Assembly (NCBI RefSeq): GCF_900635445.1
Contig: NZ_LR134117.1
Coordinates: 1,612,001-1,676,000, forward strand
Reading direction: 5' to 3'
DNA length: 64,000 nt
Source: Serratia odorifera
GTDB taxonomy: Bacteria; Pseudomonadota; Gammaproteobacteria; Enterobacterales; Enterobacteriaceae
Shown here: piece after piece, positions 1 through 10,069 of the stretch
Layout: each line of letters starts with the position of its first letter
How positions within the stretch are numbered: the stretch's first letter is position 1
Program-made: the position numbers and the translations under genes
The notes under the pieces: generated by a model
The model's database searches: none
Told to the model about the DNA's origin: nothing
What the model saw: only the letters and a program-made list of their open reading frames with translations

Positions 1-1423
<1,423 letters not shown>

Positions 1424-1497
1424 GGCTCTCCTTACGCACGGTAGGAAGCGTGGTCAGACTCGGGTCGTCTTCAGTGTGCCGCGGGTGGGGAAAAACG

Positions 1498-1507
1498 CCT
1501 CATCCCG
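1498..1507 (-). promoter_or_regulatory. Candidate MalT box upstream of malS
   Basis: Read on the malS strand this is CGGGATGAGG, one mismatch from the MalT consensus GGGGA(T/G)GAGG, about 75 bases before the malS start. A second 9/10 match, AGGGAGGAGG, lies on the opposite strand at 1521-1530. E. coli malS is a known MalT target, so the location makes sense. Function is inferred from the match only. Confidence 0.5.
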
Positions 1508-1606
1508 CCGTGGGAATTTAAGGGAGGAGGGCGCAGGGGGATAGCCGAAGGTGGGCGTAGGTAGGGCAGGACGGGCAGCCTGCCGTAGCAGGCCGCCGGG
1601 CGACGT

Positions 1607-2584
1607 TTATTTTTGCAATACCTGCGGGTTTACGCAGTTTTCTTTCACCGTGCCGGTCAGTGCGGCGATCAGGTTGTCGACGGCGCATTCGGCCATGCCG
1701 TAGCGGGTTTCGTGCGTCGCGGAGCCGATGTGCGGTACCGCCACCACGTTGGACAGTGTCAACAGCGGCGAGGACACCGGTAACGGTTCCTGTTCAAACA
1801 CGTCCAGACCGGCGGCGTGGATAGTGCCGTTTTGCAGCGCTTCAATCAGCGCGGCTTCATCCACTACCGGGCCACGGCCGGCATTGATCAGGATGCCGCT
1901 TTTCTTCATTTTTGCCAGTTGGTCACGGCCGATCAGATGGAACGTCTGTTCGGTCAGCGGCAGCGTAATGCAGACGAAATCCGCCTCCGCCAGCAGGGTG
2001 TCCAGATCGCAGTGGCGCGCACCAAAGCGTTTTTCCGCTTCATCATGCGGGCGGCGGGCGTTGTAGAGGATCGGCATGCCGAAGCCAAAGTGGGCGCGCT
2101 GCGCCAGTGCCAGGCCGATGCGCCCCATGCCGATCACGCCGAGGGTTTTGTGGTGAACGTCGACGCCGAACCAGTCCGGGCCGATACTGCCTTGCCATTT
2201 GCCGGCCTTGACCCGTTCGGCCAGTTCGACCACCCGACGGGCGGTGGCCAGCACCAGCGTCATGATGGTGTCGGCTACCGTTTCGGTCAGTACGGTGGGC
2301 GTATGCATCAACACCACGTTACGGGCGTTGAGCGCATCGACATCGAAATTGTCGTAACCGACGGAAATCGTTGACGCCGCTCGCAGTTTTGGCGCCTGTT
2401 GCAAGAATGCATCATCAATGGTTTCACTGGCCCCGATGATCCCTTCGGCCTGTTGCAGCGCCTGCTTCAGCGCGTCGCCATGCTCCGGCCCCAGGCCGTC
2501 AAAGGCATGCACGGTGAAATGCTGCTCCAGACGCTCGCGCAGCGCGGCGGGGATGCTCTTGTACAACACGATAGAAGGCTTCAT
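1607..2584 (-). CDS. ghrB: 2-ketoaldonate / glyoxylate-hydroxypyruvate reductase GhrB (KguD role)
   Basis: NAD(P)H-dependent D-2-hydroxyacid dehydrogenase of 325 residues, nearly identical in layout to E. coli GhrB (TkrA). The nucleotide-binding motif GMGRIG is at 152-157. The catalytic triad is R237 (NAGRG), E266 (FEQEP) and H285 (PHIGS). Known activities of the family are reduction of glyoxylate, hydroxypyruvate and 2-ketogluconate. Here it is the last gene of a minus-strand kguE-kguK-kguT-ghrB run, 47 bases after kguT. That is the place where Pseudomonas kgu operons carry kguD, the 2-keto-6-phosphogluconate reductase. I infer that it supplies the reductase step of 2-ketogluconate catabolism in addition to, or instead of, its E. 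coli role. As in E. coli, yiaD is close by, but the kgu genes now separate the two. Confidence 0.92.
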   Translation of the reverse strand: MKPSIVLYKSIPAALRERLEQHFTVHAFDGLGPEHGDALKQALQQAEGIIGASETIDDAFLQQAPKLRAASTISVGYDNFDVDALNARNVVLMHTPTVLTETVADTIMTLVLATARRVVELAERVKAGKWQGSIGPDWFGVDVHHKTLGVIGMGRIGLALAQRAHFGFGMPILYNARRPHDEAEKRFGARHCDLDTLLAEADFVCITLPLTEQTFHLIGRDQLAKMKKSGILINAGRGPVVDEAALIEALQNGTIHAAGLDVFEQEPLPVSSPLLTLSNVVAVPHIGSATHETRYGMAECAVDNLIAALTGTVKENCVNPQVLQK

Positions 2585-2631
2585 TACTGACTCCAGGCTG
2601 TTTTTAAAACGCTAAGTATACACACCCGGCT

Positions 2632-3906
2632 TCAGGCCAGCTGCGGATGGGTTTCGTTACGTGCCGGCTTGACTACCAGCGTCAGTACTACCGCGGCCAC
2701 CAGCGCAATCGCCATGAACATGTACGATGCCGCCGGGGTGCCGGTAGCGCCGTTCAGATAGCCAACGAACCAGGAACCAAAGAACGATCCCAGTGCCCCC
2801 ATGCTGTTGATCAACGCCATGGCGCCGCCGGCGACGTTCTTCGGCAGCATCTCAGGAATAATGGCAAAGAACGGGCCGTAAGGTGCGTACATTGCCGCAC
2901 CGGCAACCACCAGCAGCGCGTAGGAAACCCAGAAGTGATCGGCGCCCACCGCATAAGAACCAAAGAAGGCCAGTGCGCCGATCAGCAGCAGCGGCCAGAC
3001 GAACAGTTTGCGGTTTTGCATTTTATCCGAGGCCCACGACACCACGATCATCGCAATGGTCGCCGCCAGATAAGGCACCGCAGACAGCCAGCCGGCTTCG
3101 ACCATGCCCATTTGCATGCCGCTGCGCAGAATCGAGGGCAGCCACAGTACGAAGCCGTACACGCCGATGCTCCAGGCGAAGTACTGCATGCACAGCAGGA
3201 TCACGTTGCGCGAGCGGAAGGCTTCGCCGTAGTTGCGTACCGCCTTGATGCCCTTTTGCTCTTCCGCCAGTTGGTCTTGCAGCGCCTGTTTCTCTTCGGC
3301 GTTCAACCAGCCGACCTGCGACGGCTTATCTTTTACCAGCACCCACCAGCAGAACGCCCACAGCACCGCCGGTATGCCTTCGATGATGAACATTTCCCGC
3401 CAGCCGAAGGCGTGGATCAGATAGCCGGACACCACCGACATCCACAGTACCGTCACCGGGTTGCCGAGGATCAGGAAGGTGTTGGCGCGTGAGCGTTCGG
3501 ATTTGGTAAACCAGTTACTGATGTAGATCAGCATCGCTGGCATTACCGCCGCTTCCACCACGCCCAGAATGAAGCGGATCGCCGCCAGCATCGGGATATT
3601 GCTGACCACGCCGGTCAGTGAGGCACAGCCGCCCCACAGGATCAGGCACCAGAAAATCAGTTTCTTGACGCTGCGGCGTTCGGCATAAATGGCGCCAGGG
3701 ATCTGGAAGAAAAAGTACCCCAGGAAAAACAGCGCGCCCAGCAGCGATGACATGCCTTTGGTGATGCCGAGGTCGTCATTGATGCCGGCGGCCGAGGCAA
3801 AGCTGAAGTTGGCGCGGTCAAGATAGGCCAGGCTGTAGGTGATAAACACGATGGGCATGATGTACCACCAGCGTTTAGCCGCAACGGTTGCTTTGTTCAT
3901 GTTCAT
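2632..3906 (-). CDS. kguT: 2-ketogluconate MFS transporter (KguT type)
   Basis: Major facilitator of the anion:cation symporter (ACS) family, 424 residues, with about twelve hydrophobic segments. It begins MNMNKATVAAKRWW, followed by TM1 with the ACS signature YLDRANFSFA near residues 28-37. The loop between TM2 and TM3 carries YAERRSVKK, the usual basic A-motif position. It sits between the kinase and the reductase of 2-ketogluconate metabolism, so the substrate is inferred to be 2-ketogluconate. The ACS family also carries glucarate, galactonate and phthalate transporters, and sequence alone would not separate them. It is expected to be in the inner membrane and controlled by the upstream PtxS-like repressor. 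Confidence 0.85.
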   Translation of the reverse strand: MNMNKATVAAKRWWYIMPIVFITYSLAYLDRANFSFASAAGINDDLGITKGMSSLLGALFFLGYFFFQIPGAIYAERRSVKKLIFWCLILWGGCASLTGVVSNIPMLAAIRFILGVVEAAVMPAMLIYISNWFTKSERSRANTFLILGNPVTVLWMSVVSGYLIHAFGWREMFIIEGIPAVLWAFCWWVLVKDKPSQVGWLNAEEKQALQDQLAEEQKGIKAVRNYGEAFRSRNVILLCMQYFAWSIGVYGFVLWLPSILRSGMQMGMVEAGWLSAVPYLAATIAMIVVSWASDKMQNRKLFVWPLLLIGALAFFGSYAVGADHFWVSYALLVVAGAAMYAPYGPFFAIIPEMLPKNVAGGAMALINSMGALGSFFGSWFVGYLNGATGTPAASYMFMAIALVAAVVLTLVVKPARNETHPQLA

Positions 3907-4015
3907 AATCCTCAGTGGTGTCGAGTGCTCTTCCGCTGCCGTCTGGTTGTAGGGCCAGAGATGGTTGCAGTCAGGGAGGGCGTAAAACCTGTCGAGCTGA
4001 AAGATCAGCCGATTG

Positions 4016-4975
4016 TTATTCCGCCAGCGCTGCGCGGGTTGGCAGCCCTTCGCTGTCGCCGATGGCCTGGATCGCCAGCGAGCCGATTTTATTGCCGCGC
4101 TGCACCGCCTGTTTCAGCGTTTTGCCTTCCAGCAGGGCGCTGAGTGTCCCGACGGCGAAGCCGTCTCCCGCACCAACGGTATCCACCACGTTGCTGACTT
4201 TAATTGCCGGCACCGTCGCCTGGTCACCGGCGGCGGTTTTAAACCAGGCGCCGTCCGGGCCGGTTTTAATGATTACCGCCTGCACGCCGCGTTCCAGATA
4301 GAAATCGGCGATGCCTTCCGGCGTCGACTGGCCGGTCAGGATTTGCCCTTCCTTCAGACCCGGCAGCACCCAGTCGGCAGCGAACGCCAGTTTGTTAAGC
4401 TGTTCGATCATCACCTGCTGGCTGGACCACAGCACCGGGCGCAGGTTGGGATCGAACGAAATGGTCTTGCCCATGGCGCGCATTTCACGCGCGGCAAAAT
4501 GGCTCAGTTCCAGCGACTGGCCGGACAATGCGGCCGCGACGCCGCTGAGGTGCAAATGACGCGCCGCGCCGAAGTAATCACGATCGAAATCGACGGTGGA
4601 AAGGTGGCTGGCCGCCGAGCCTTTGCGGAAGTATTCCACGATGGGATCGGTTCCATCGTTGGTTTTGGATTTGATTTGAAAGCCGGTCGGGTAGTGGCCA
4701 TCAACCGTCACCTGCTGATAGTTGATGCCTTCCTTTTGCAACTGTTGCAGCGTGAAGCGGCCGAACGCGTCGTTGCCGACGCGACTGACCCAGCCAACGT
4801 TCAGCCCGAGACGCGCCAGGCCGATCGCCACGTTCAGCTCCGCACCGGCGATGCGTTTGGTGAAGTGTTCGACCGCGGCCAGATCGCCGGTTTCTGCTGC
4901 GACGAACATCGCCATCGCCTCGCCCAATGTCACCACGTCCAGCGTGGCGTTGCGTTCTGCTGTTACTGTCGTCAT
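4016..4975 (-). CDS. kguK: 2-ketogluconate kinase (PfkB family)
   Basis: Ribokinase/PfkB-family sugar kinase of 319 residues. It should phosphorylate 2-ketogluconate to 2-keto-6-phosphogluconate with ATP. The C-terminal PfkB signature DTVGAGDGF is at 265-273 with D271 as catalytic base. The N-terminal substrate-side motif GEAMAMF is at 18-24. The start lies 5 bases after the kguE stop, so the two are probably translationally coupled. It could be read as a 2-keto-3-deoxygluconate kinase (KdgK) by similarity. The kguE/kguT/ghrB/ptxS context favours KguK. Confidence 0.87.
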   Translation of the reverse strand: MTTVTAERNATLDVVTLGEAMAMFVAAETGDLAAVEHFTKRIAGAELNVAIGLARLGLNVGWVSRVGNDAFGRFTLQQLQKEGINYQQVTVDGHYPTGFQIKSKTNDGTDPIVEYFRKGSAASHLSTVDFDRDYFGAARHLHLSGVAAALSGQSLELSHFAAREMRAMGKTISFDPNLRPVLWSSQQVMIEQLNKLAFAADWVLPGLKEGQILTGQSTPEGIADFYLERGVQAVIIKTGPDGAWFKTAAGDQATVPAIKVSNVVDTVGAGDGFAVGTLSALLEGKTLKQAVQRGNKIGSLAIQAIGDSEGLPTRAALAE

Positions 4976-4980
4976 GCCCT

Positions 4981-5733
4981 TTACTCCGCGCGTAAAAGAT
5001 TAACGTAATGCCGGGTTACCGCCTCCAGCGAATCGCCCTGCAACGGGAATTCGATACCGCGCGGCACGTCCTGCGGCAGAGCCGCCAGCAGCGTACGCCA
5101 GCTGCCGTCGGTATCGTCCAGGGCGACCGCCCGCCAGCCGCGTGGACCCTGGGTTGCCGCCTTGACGTGTACATAGCCAACGTGACGCGCCAACCGCTCT
5201 GCGGCGGCCAGTGGATCCTGGCCAACCCAGTGCCAGTTGGCCATATCGAAGGTCATGCTGACCGGCAAATGGTTGTCTTCAGCGGCGTGGAAGAAGGCGT
5301 TCAGCAGCGACAGGATGCCGCAATCGGCGGTCTGGTCGTTTTCCACCACCAGCTTCACCGGATGCTGTTCCAGCGCCACCTTCAGTTCGGTAAAGTCAAA
5401 GCCTGGCTGGTAATGGCCGAGGGACAGCTTGAGCTGACGGGCCTTGAGCGCCTGTGCTTCCGCCAGCAGCGCCGGCAGATTGGGGTTTAACTGATGTTGC
5501 GGGGTGAACAGCGCCTCAGGGGCGGAGTAAACGGCAAACAGCTGCTGCTGTTCGATGGCCTGCGCCAGTTGCGGCAGCGCGTCCAGTTCTTCGGGGGTAA
5601 ACAATTCGCGGCGGATCTCCACGCCGTCGGCACCCGCTTCGGCAATCAGTGCCAGCAAGGCAGCCTGACCGCCACGTTGGCGGACGGTATCCGTGCCGTA
5701 GGCACCGGTCACAATCACGATCTCTTTTTTCAT
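4981..5733 (-). CDS. kguE: KguE, TIM-barrel sugar epimerase/isomerase-like protein
   Basis: Xylose-isomerase-like TIM-barrel protein of 250 residues, first gene of the 2-ketogluconate operon. Likely metal-binding positions follow the family: E in VVENDQT near 149-153, D and H in TFDMANWHW near 180-188, and E in the late GIEFPLQ strand. The start ATG has GGAG seven bases upstream. KguE is a constant member of kgu operons, but its exact reaction is not established. An epimerase step on 2-ketogluconate or a side product is the usual proposal. A bare fold match could also suggest hydroxypyruvate isomerase, so the name rests on context. Confidence 0.83.
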   Translation of the reverse strand: MKKEIVIVTGAYGTDTVRQRGGQAALLALIAEAGADGVEIRRELFTPEELDALPQLAQAIEQQQLFAVYSAPEALFTPQHQLNPNLPALLAEAQALKARQLKLSLGHYQPGFDFTELKVALEQHPVKLVVENDQTADCGILSLLNAFFHAAEDNHLPVSMTFDMANWHWVGQDPLAAAERLARHVGYVHVKAATQGPRGWRAVALDDTDGSWRTLLAALPQDVPRGIEFPLQGDSLEAVTRHYVNLLRAE

Positions 5734-5787
5734 TTTTTTGCTCCTGAGGTGGTGAAATCTCCACCGCTGCTGTTACAAACACGTTAA

Positions 5788-5803
5788 ATGGAACCGGTTC
5801 CAT
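5788..5803. promoter_or_regulatory. PtxS-type operator palindrome before kguE
   Basis: Perfect 16-bp palindrome ATGGAACCGGTTCCAT, centred about 62 bases upstream of the kguE start. LacI-family operators share the central CCGG or CG step with GAAACC-like arms. The known PtxS operator TGAAACCGGTTTCA differs from the core here (TGGAACCGGTTCCA) at only two symmetric positions. The ptxS-like gene next door encodes a matching regulator. Repression relieved by 2-ketogluconate is inferred. Confidence 0.8.
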
Positions 5804-5938
5804 GTTAAAGCGATAGAATGTAAAAATATGATCGCAATCACGTCAATGAGCAAAAAATAGCCGCGTTCAGCGCGCGGCGCGGCGTGCCGCCAACCGGCAG
5901 CGGGGGAAAACGTCCGTAAGATGCTTTTGTCGAGGGGA

Positions 5939-6979
5939 TTAGCGGGTGGTAGAACCGCGCACGATTAACTCGCCGGGAAACGCCTGTTCGTTGATGGGCG
6001 CATCCATGCCTTGAATGCGTTGTACCAGCTGTTCCAGCGCCGCATGCCCCATCTGATAGGTAGGTTGTTTCAGGGTGGTAATGCCAACGCCAGCCAGTTC
6101 GGCCCAGTCCAGCTCGTCGAAGCCGAGCAGGCCGATGTCGCTGCCCCAGTGAATGCCGAGCCGACGCATGGCGCGCGCGACCTGTAGCGTCAACGCGCCG
6201 TTGGCCGACAGTACCGCCTTGCGCATGCCGCGGTGACGTTTATTGAAATCGTCCAGCACCTGCTCGAGGCGTTGTGCGTCGTTGAGCGGCGTTTCCGCCT
6301 GTTCGGCCACCAGATCGGCATGCGCCGACATCACCTGACGAAACGCATACAGCCGTTCCAGACGAGTATTGACTGAACCGATGGGTTCACTGAGAAAGAT
6401 TATCGCTTCAAAGCCCTGCTGCAACAGATGTTCGGTGGCAACGGTGGCGGCCTCGTGGTTATCCAGTCCCACCACGTCACAGGCGAAATCGGGGATTTTG
6501 CGGTCGATCAGCACCATCGGCAGCTGGGACTGTTGCAGCGTCGACAGGGCTTCTTCCCGCATGCCGACGGCGTTGACCACGATCCCTTCGACCCGATAAC
6601 TGCTAAGCAGTTGCAGGTAGTGTTGTTCCTGATTGACTTCGTTATTGGTGTTACACACCAGCAGGGTAAAACCGTGCTGACGGCAGGCGGCTTCGATGCC
6701 GCGCATTACGTCGACGGAATAGGGATTGGTGATATCGGCGATGATCAGGCCGATCAGCCGGGTCTGGCCGCCCTTCAGGCTGCGCGCCATCTGACTTGGG
6801 CGATAGTCCAGCTGTTGAATGGCCTGCTCGATACGCTGTTTGAGATGATCGGAAAGCAGATGCTGTTCACCATTCAAATAGCGTGACACGCTGGTCTTGC
6901 CGGTGTTTGCGGTCTTGGCAACGTCACTGATGGTGGCGCGCCCGGAAGCACGCGAGGCTTTCACACTGCTCACAGCCAA
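5939..6979 (-). CDS. ptxS: LacI-family repressor of 2-ketogluconate genes (PtxS-like)
   Basis: LacI/GalR regulator of 346 residues. The N-terminal helix-turn-helix is ATISDVAKTANTGKTSVSRYL, about residues 16-36, followed by the hinge helix (RPSQMARSLKGG) and a periplasmic-binding-protein-like sensor domain starting RLIGLIIADITNPY. It lies immediately upstream of and in the same direction as kguEKT-ghrB, with a LacI-type palindrome between them. In Pseudomonas PtxS binds 2-ketogluconate and represses kgu genes; I infer the same role. A GntR (gluconate repressor) paralogue is the main alternative. Confidence 0.83.
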   Translation of the reverse strand: MAVSSVKASRASGRATISDVAKTANTGKTSVSRYLNGEQHLLSDHLKQRIEQAIQQLDYRPSQMARSLKGGQTRLIGLIIADITNPYSVDVMRGIEAACRQHGFTLLVCNTNNEVNQEQHYLQLLSSYRVEGIVVNAVGMREEALSTLQQSQLPMVLIDRKIPDFACDVVGLDNHEAATVATEHLLQQGFEAIIFLSEPIGSVNTRLERLYAFRQVMSAHADLVAEQAETPLNDAQRLEQVLDDFNKRHRGMRKAVLSANGALTLQVARAMRRLGIHWGSDIGLLGFDELDWAELAGVGITTLKQPTYQMGHAALEQLVQRIQGMDAPINEQAFPGELIVRGSTTR

Positions 6980-7093
6980 TCTCCCTTGATGTTAACTGTC
7001 AAGGAGACTACCACACCGGAGGCGTGGCGTGGCAAGGCAAGTTTGCGCCGCGTGGGCATTTACCGGGGAACGGGCGTTCCCCGGTAACAGAGC

Positions 7094-7756
7094 TTACTGT
7101 AGTGGGCTGAGCGTAATTTCTACGCGGCGGTTTTGCGCCTTGCCTTCGGTGGTGCTGTTGGAGGCAATCGGGTTGTCCGGGCCGGCACCCTGGGTACGGA
7201 TGCGGTTGGCCGCCACGCCCTGGGTAATCAAGGCGCTGGCGACGCCGTCGGCACGTTGCTGCGACAGCGTCATGTTGTGCGCGCGCGCGCCGGTACTGTC
7301 GGTATAGCCGACCACGTTAACCGCGGTTTTCGGGTATTCCTTCAGTACCATCGCCACGCCGGTCAGGGTGTTGGCACCGGCCGGTTTCAGCGTGCTGCTG
7401 TCGGTATCGAAGGTTACGTTGTTCGGCATATTCAGCACAATGTTGTCACCCTGACGGGTAACGCTGACGCCGGTGCCGCGCATTTTGTCGCGCAGTTTCG
7501 CTTCCTGCACGTCCATGTAATACCCTGCTCCGCCGCCCAGCGCCGCGCCGGCTGCTGCGCCAATCAACGCGCCTTTGCCGCGGTCTTTTTTGGAGGAGGA
7601 CAGTACGCCGATGCCGGCGCCGAGCGCAGCGCCCAGGCCAGCGCCAATGCCGGATTTGCCGGCTTCAGATTCCCCGGTGTAAGGGTTGGTGGTACAGGCC
7701 GACAAGGCCATGGTCATTGCCACGGCACCGGCAATAATCGCAATGCGTTTTTTCAT
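7094..7756 (-). CDS. yiaD: Outer-membrane lipoprotein YiaD, OmpA C-terminal domain
   Basis: Lipoprotein of 220 residues. The signal peptide ends in the lipobox LSAC with C21 as the lipidated residue. A glycine-rich central segment (GAGLGAALGAGIG, then GAAAGAALGGGAGYY) precedes a peptidoglycan-binding OmpA-like domain with FDTDSSTLKP, GYTDSTGA and the closing NRRVEI. It is colinear with E. coli YiaD (219 residues). E. coli YiaD acts as a suppressor of bamD defects and is thought to help the envelope; its exact role is not known. Confidence 0.94.
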   Translation of the reverse strand: MKKRIAIIAGAVAMTMALSACTTNPYTGESEAGKSGIGAGLGAALGAGIGVLSSSKKDRGKGALIGAAAGAALGGGAGYYMDVQEAKLRDKMRGTGVSVTRQGDNIVLNMPNNVTFDTDSSTLKPAGANTLTGVAMVLKEYPKTAVNVVGYTDSTGARAHNMTLSQQRADGVASALITQGVAANRIRTQGAGPDNPIASNSTTEGKAQNRRVEITLSPLQ

Positions 7757-8401
7757 GTTTTTTCCTTTTATGCATCAAATCTGTGCGCGACATTCCAATC
7801 AGGGAAGCGCTAAAAACCGTCTTCTGGCCAGTAACCACGCTGAAAACAGCCGTTTCGAGCGCTAATATGACGCGTTTTACGCTCGGCAGTTCCGAAAAAA
7901 AGGTGACAAATTATATTGCTCCCGCTTTTCGGCTGCGCCAGTTATCCGGCAAAAGGCGGCAGATGGCTATGCAGCGGATTCCGAAAACCGAGGCGGCAGC
8001 CTGCCAACGTCGGTTTAGCGCGTCATTTATTCGTTAAACGGCGATGGGGGGGCTGGCGAGAATGCCGGCATTGAGAGCGAGCAGATGCCAGGCTGGCGTC
8101 GAAAGGCGTGATTGGCCGAGTGATAGCCAAATCGATAAGTACCTTAACTCATGCCTCACAGAACAATAACATTGGCCGTCGGATTATAAGGCTGAAAGTG
8201 GAAACTGAGAGGAAATATCGATGCTGGCATGTTTTTTATATTAATTGCTATAAAAGAAGGTAATAATAGTATATTCATTTCGATAGTAAAAGTCGCACCG
8301 TTGATTTGCTCACGGGCGGACCAGATATAATATAAACGCATCTTAAACAAAATAGATGTTTATTCTTATATAAGGATTTTAATCAACAAGGAGTTGCTGT
8401 C
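7757..8401. other. 645-bp intergenic region, AT-rich right half
   Basis: No convincing gene. The left part has the base composition of the neighbours. From about 8140 the sequence becomes markedly AT-rich and stays so through the adhesin gene that follows, which suggests a transferred segment. A promoter-like element is present at 8301-8331. Short reading frames on both strands lack ribosome-binding sites and family resemblance. Confidence 0.5.
8301..8331 (+). promoter_or_regulatory. Candidate sigma-70 promoter for the orphan adhesin
   Basis: A perfect -10 TATAAT at 8326-8331 is preceded by TTGATT at 8301-8306 (19-base spacer, longer than ideal). It lies about 70 bases before the adhesin ATG. 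Confidence 0.4.
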
Positions 8402-9457
8402 ATGTCTCATGGATTTTATATGGATAATGGTTGCAAAAAAATAAGAAACCTCTTCCTGTTAATCGTCAGCCTAAGTCTCTATAATTCCTCCCAGGCTGCG
8501 GGTACTGGGTGGTGTCAGGGCGTAACTGGTGCAAATGCCTTTTCTTTTGCACTTAATAAAACCATTACCAGCCCTGACGATAATAAAAGCGGGACCGTCT
8601 TACCCAACGCATATCAGTGGTCCACCGGTTTGTCGTTTAAAGGGCAATGTGATTGTGACAGTACATTCAGCGGCGTCACCTACGTTAAAACCGAGGTACC
8701 GCTCCCTCCTTCGCGTACTTTAGGCGGACTGAACTATTTTAAGTTAAATGATAATATTGAGCTCGCTAGCGAAATTTATGTTTTCCGTAACGGCGCAGGC
8801 ACAGGGTTTTACCCTACACCGAACTCTACCGATAACAATACTGTAACGAGTTGTGCCGTCGCTCCATTTGCTACCGGGAATGCTGGAAAGTTATCTTTGT
8901 ATTTCAATCGTCCTTTTGTTGGTCAACTGGTTATTCCGGAAACCAAGATATTAAATATATATATGTCAAAAACGAAAGGCTCTTTCTCTGCCGTGCCGAT
9001 TTCTTATGTAACCTTCCACGGTATGATTACGGTGCCTCAAAGTTGCAGCATCAATGCCGGGCAGGTGATCAATATTGATTTGGGCGACATGCGCAGCGAC
9101 ACCATCGCCACCAAAGGTGCAATGCCTTCCGGAAAAGTAAAGGATGTTAATGTCACGCTGGACTGCAGCAATATTGCGGCAGGCACCAAGGTCTTGTTAT
9201 CTGTTAACGGCCAAGCCGCAGCGGGTGATAATACGGCGCTGGCAACCAATAATAAGGACATTGGCATAAGGTTAACCGATGGGCAAGGTGCTACGATTTC
9301 CCCCAACAGTGGCCGCTTGCCGGTAACCATGGACTATTCAGGTACCCATCAGCTTGGTTCCAGCCTGATGAAGGTAGCTCCGATTAATGTGACCGGCAGC
9401 ATGCCAATCCCCGGGCCGTTTAAAGCCGTCGCTATCATTAATGCAGAATTACAATAA
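8402..9457 (+). CDS. Orphan two-domain fimbrial tip adhesin
   Basis: Secreted protein of 351 residues, with a signal peptide to about residue 33 (NSSQAA). The N-terminal part, about 34-207, has several cysteines (C38, C83, C85, C151) and no family I can name; its position fits a receptor-binding domain. From about 209 a chaperone-usher pilin domain starts with SCSINAGQVINIDLGDM, continues with LDCSN and ends with an alternating hydrophobic strand (KAVAIINAEL). This is the FimH/MrpH architecture. The start is supported by AAGGAG eight bases upstream. No chaperone, usher or other pilin lies next to it, and base composition is lower in GC than its neighbours. It may use an assembly machine encoded elsewhere, possibly the fimbrial locus at the end of this window. 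Confidence 0.8.
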   Translation: MSHGFYMDNGCKKIRNLFLLIVSLSLYNSSQAAGTGWCQGVTGANAFSFALNKTITSPDDNKSGTVLPNAYQWSTGLSFKGQCDCDSTFSGVTYVKTEVPLPPSRTLGGLNYFKLNDNIELASEIYVFRNGAGTGFYPTPNSTDNNTVTSCAVAPFATGNAGKLSLYFNRPFVGQLVIPETKILNIYMSKTKGSFSAVPISYVTFHGMITVPQSCSINAGQVINIDLGDMRSDTIATKGAMPSGKVKDVNVTLDCSNIAAGTKVLLSVNGQAAAGDNTALATNNKDIGIRLTDGQGATISPNSGRLPVTMDYSGTHQLGSSLMKVAPINVTGSMPIPGPFKAVAIINAELQ

Positions 9458-9499
9458 AACGGTGAGCCATGGCCAAGGGTGTCGAATAGGGTCGTGGCG

Positions 9500-10069
9500 T
9501 CATTTATCCGGCTTTGGGTAGCAAAAGCAGCCGGTGAGATGATCGTTCACCAGGCCGCTGGCCTGCATAAAGGCATAGCAGATGGTGGAGCCGATAAATT
9601 TAAACCCACGTTTCTTCAATGCCTTGGACATGGCGTCGGAGGTTGCGGTCTTTGCCGGCACCTGGCTTAGCTGTTGCCACTGGTTCAACTGCGGCTGGCC
9701 GTCGACAAAACGCCAGATAAACTCGACGAAGTCTTCGCCCGCCGCCTGCATCGCCAGCAGGGCGCGGGCGTTGGCGATGATGGCTTCGATTTTACCGCGA
9801 TGGCGGATGATGCCGGCATCTTGCAGCAGCGTTTCCACCTGTTGTTCGGTCATGGCGGCGACGCGCTGCGGATCGAAGTCATGAAAGGCGCGGCGATAGT
9901 TTTCGCGCTTTTTCAGCACGGTGATCCAGGACAGTCCCGCCTGTTGCCCTTCCAGACACAGCATTTCGAACAGTTCTCGCGTGTCGGTGGTCGGCGTACC
10001 CCATTCGTGATCGTGATACTCCAGATATAACGGATCGGCTGTCACCCAACCGCAACGGAGGTTCGTCAT
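9500..10069 (-). CDS. tag: DNA-3-methyladenine glycosylase I (Tag)
   Basis: Base-excision repair enzyme that removes 3-methyladenine from DNA, 189 residues. I start at the ATG giving MTNLRCGWV because this matches the E. coli N-terminus; the frame is open further upstream. Zinc-site residues are visible: C6 and H19 (CGWV, YHDHEWG), plus the His and Cys of NDHLTGCFC near the end. The catalytic-region motif LEGQQAGLSW with E40 is intact. E. coli tag is also near yiaD. Expressed alone; no operon partner is seen. Confidence 0.95.
   Translation of the reverse strand: MTNLRCGWVTADPLYLEYHDHEWGTPTTDTRELFEMLCLEGQQAGLSWITVLKKRENYRRAFHDFDPQRVAAMTEQQVETLLQDAGIIRHRGKIEAIIANARALLAMQAAGEDFVEFIWRFVDGQPQLNQWQQLSQVPAKTATSDAMSKALKKRGFKFIGSTICYAFMQASGLVNDHLTGCFCYPKPDK

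Noticed and set aside
1578..1593. GCCTGC-CGTA-GCAGGC hairpin as a terminator after ghrB
   Set aside because: Only a 6-bp stem and no U-run on the relevant strand.
8156..8350. 64-residue frame on the minus strand before the orphan adhesin
   Set aside because: No ribosome-binding site, lies over the candidate promoter, and is a likely chance frame in AT-rich DNA.
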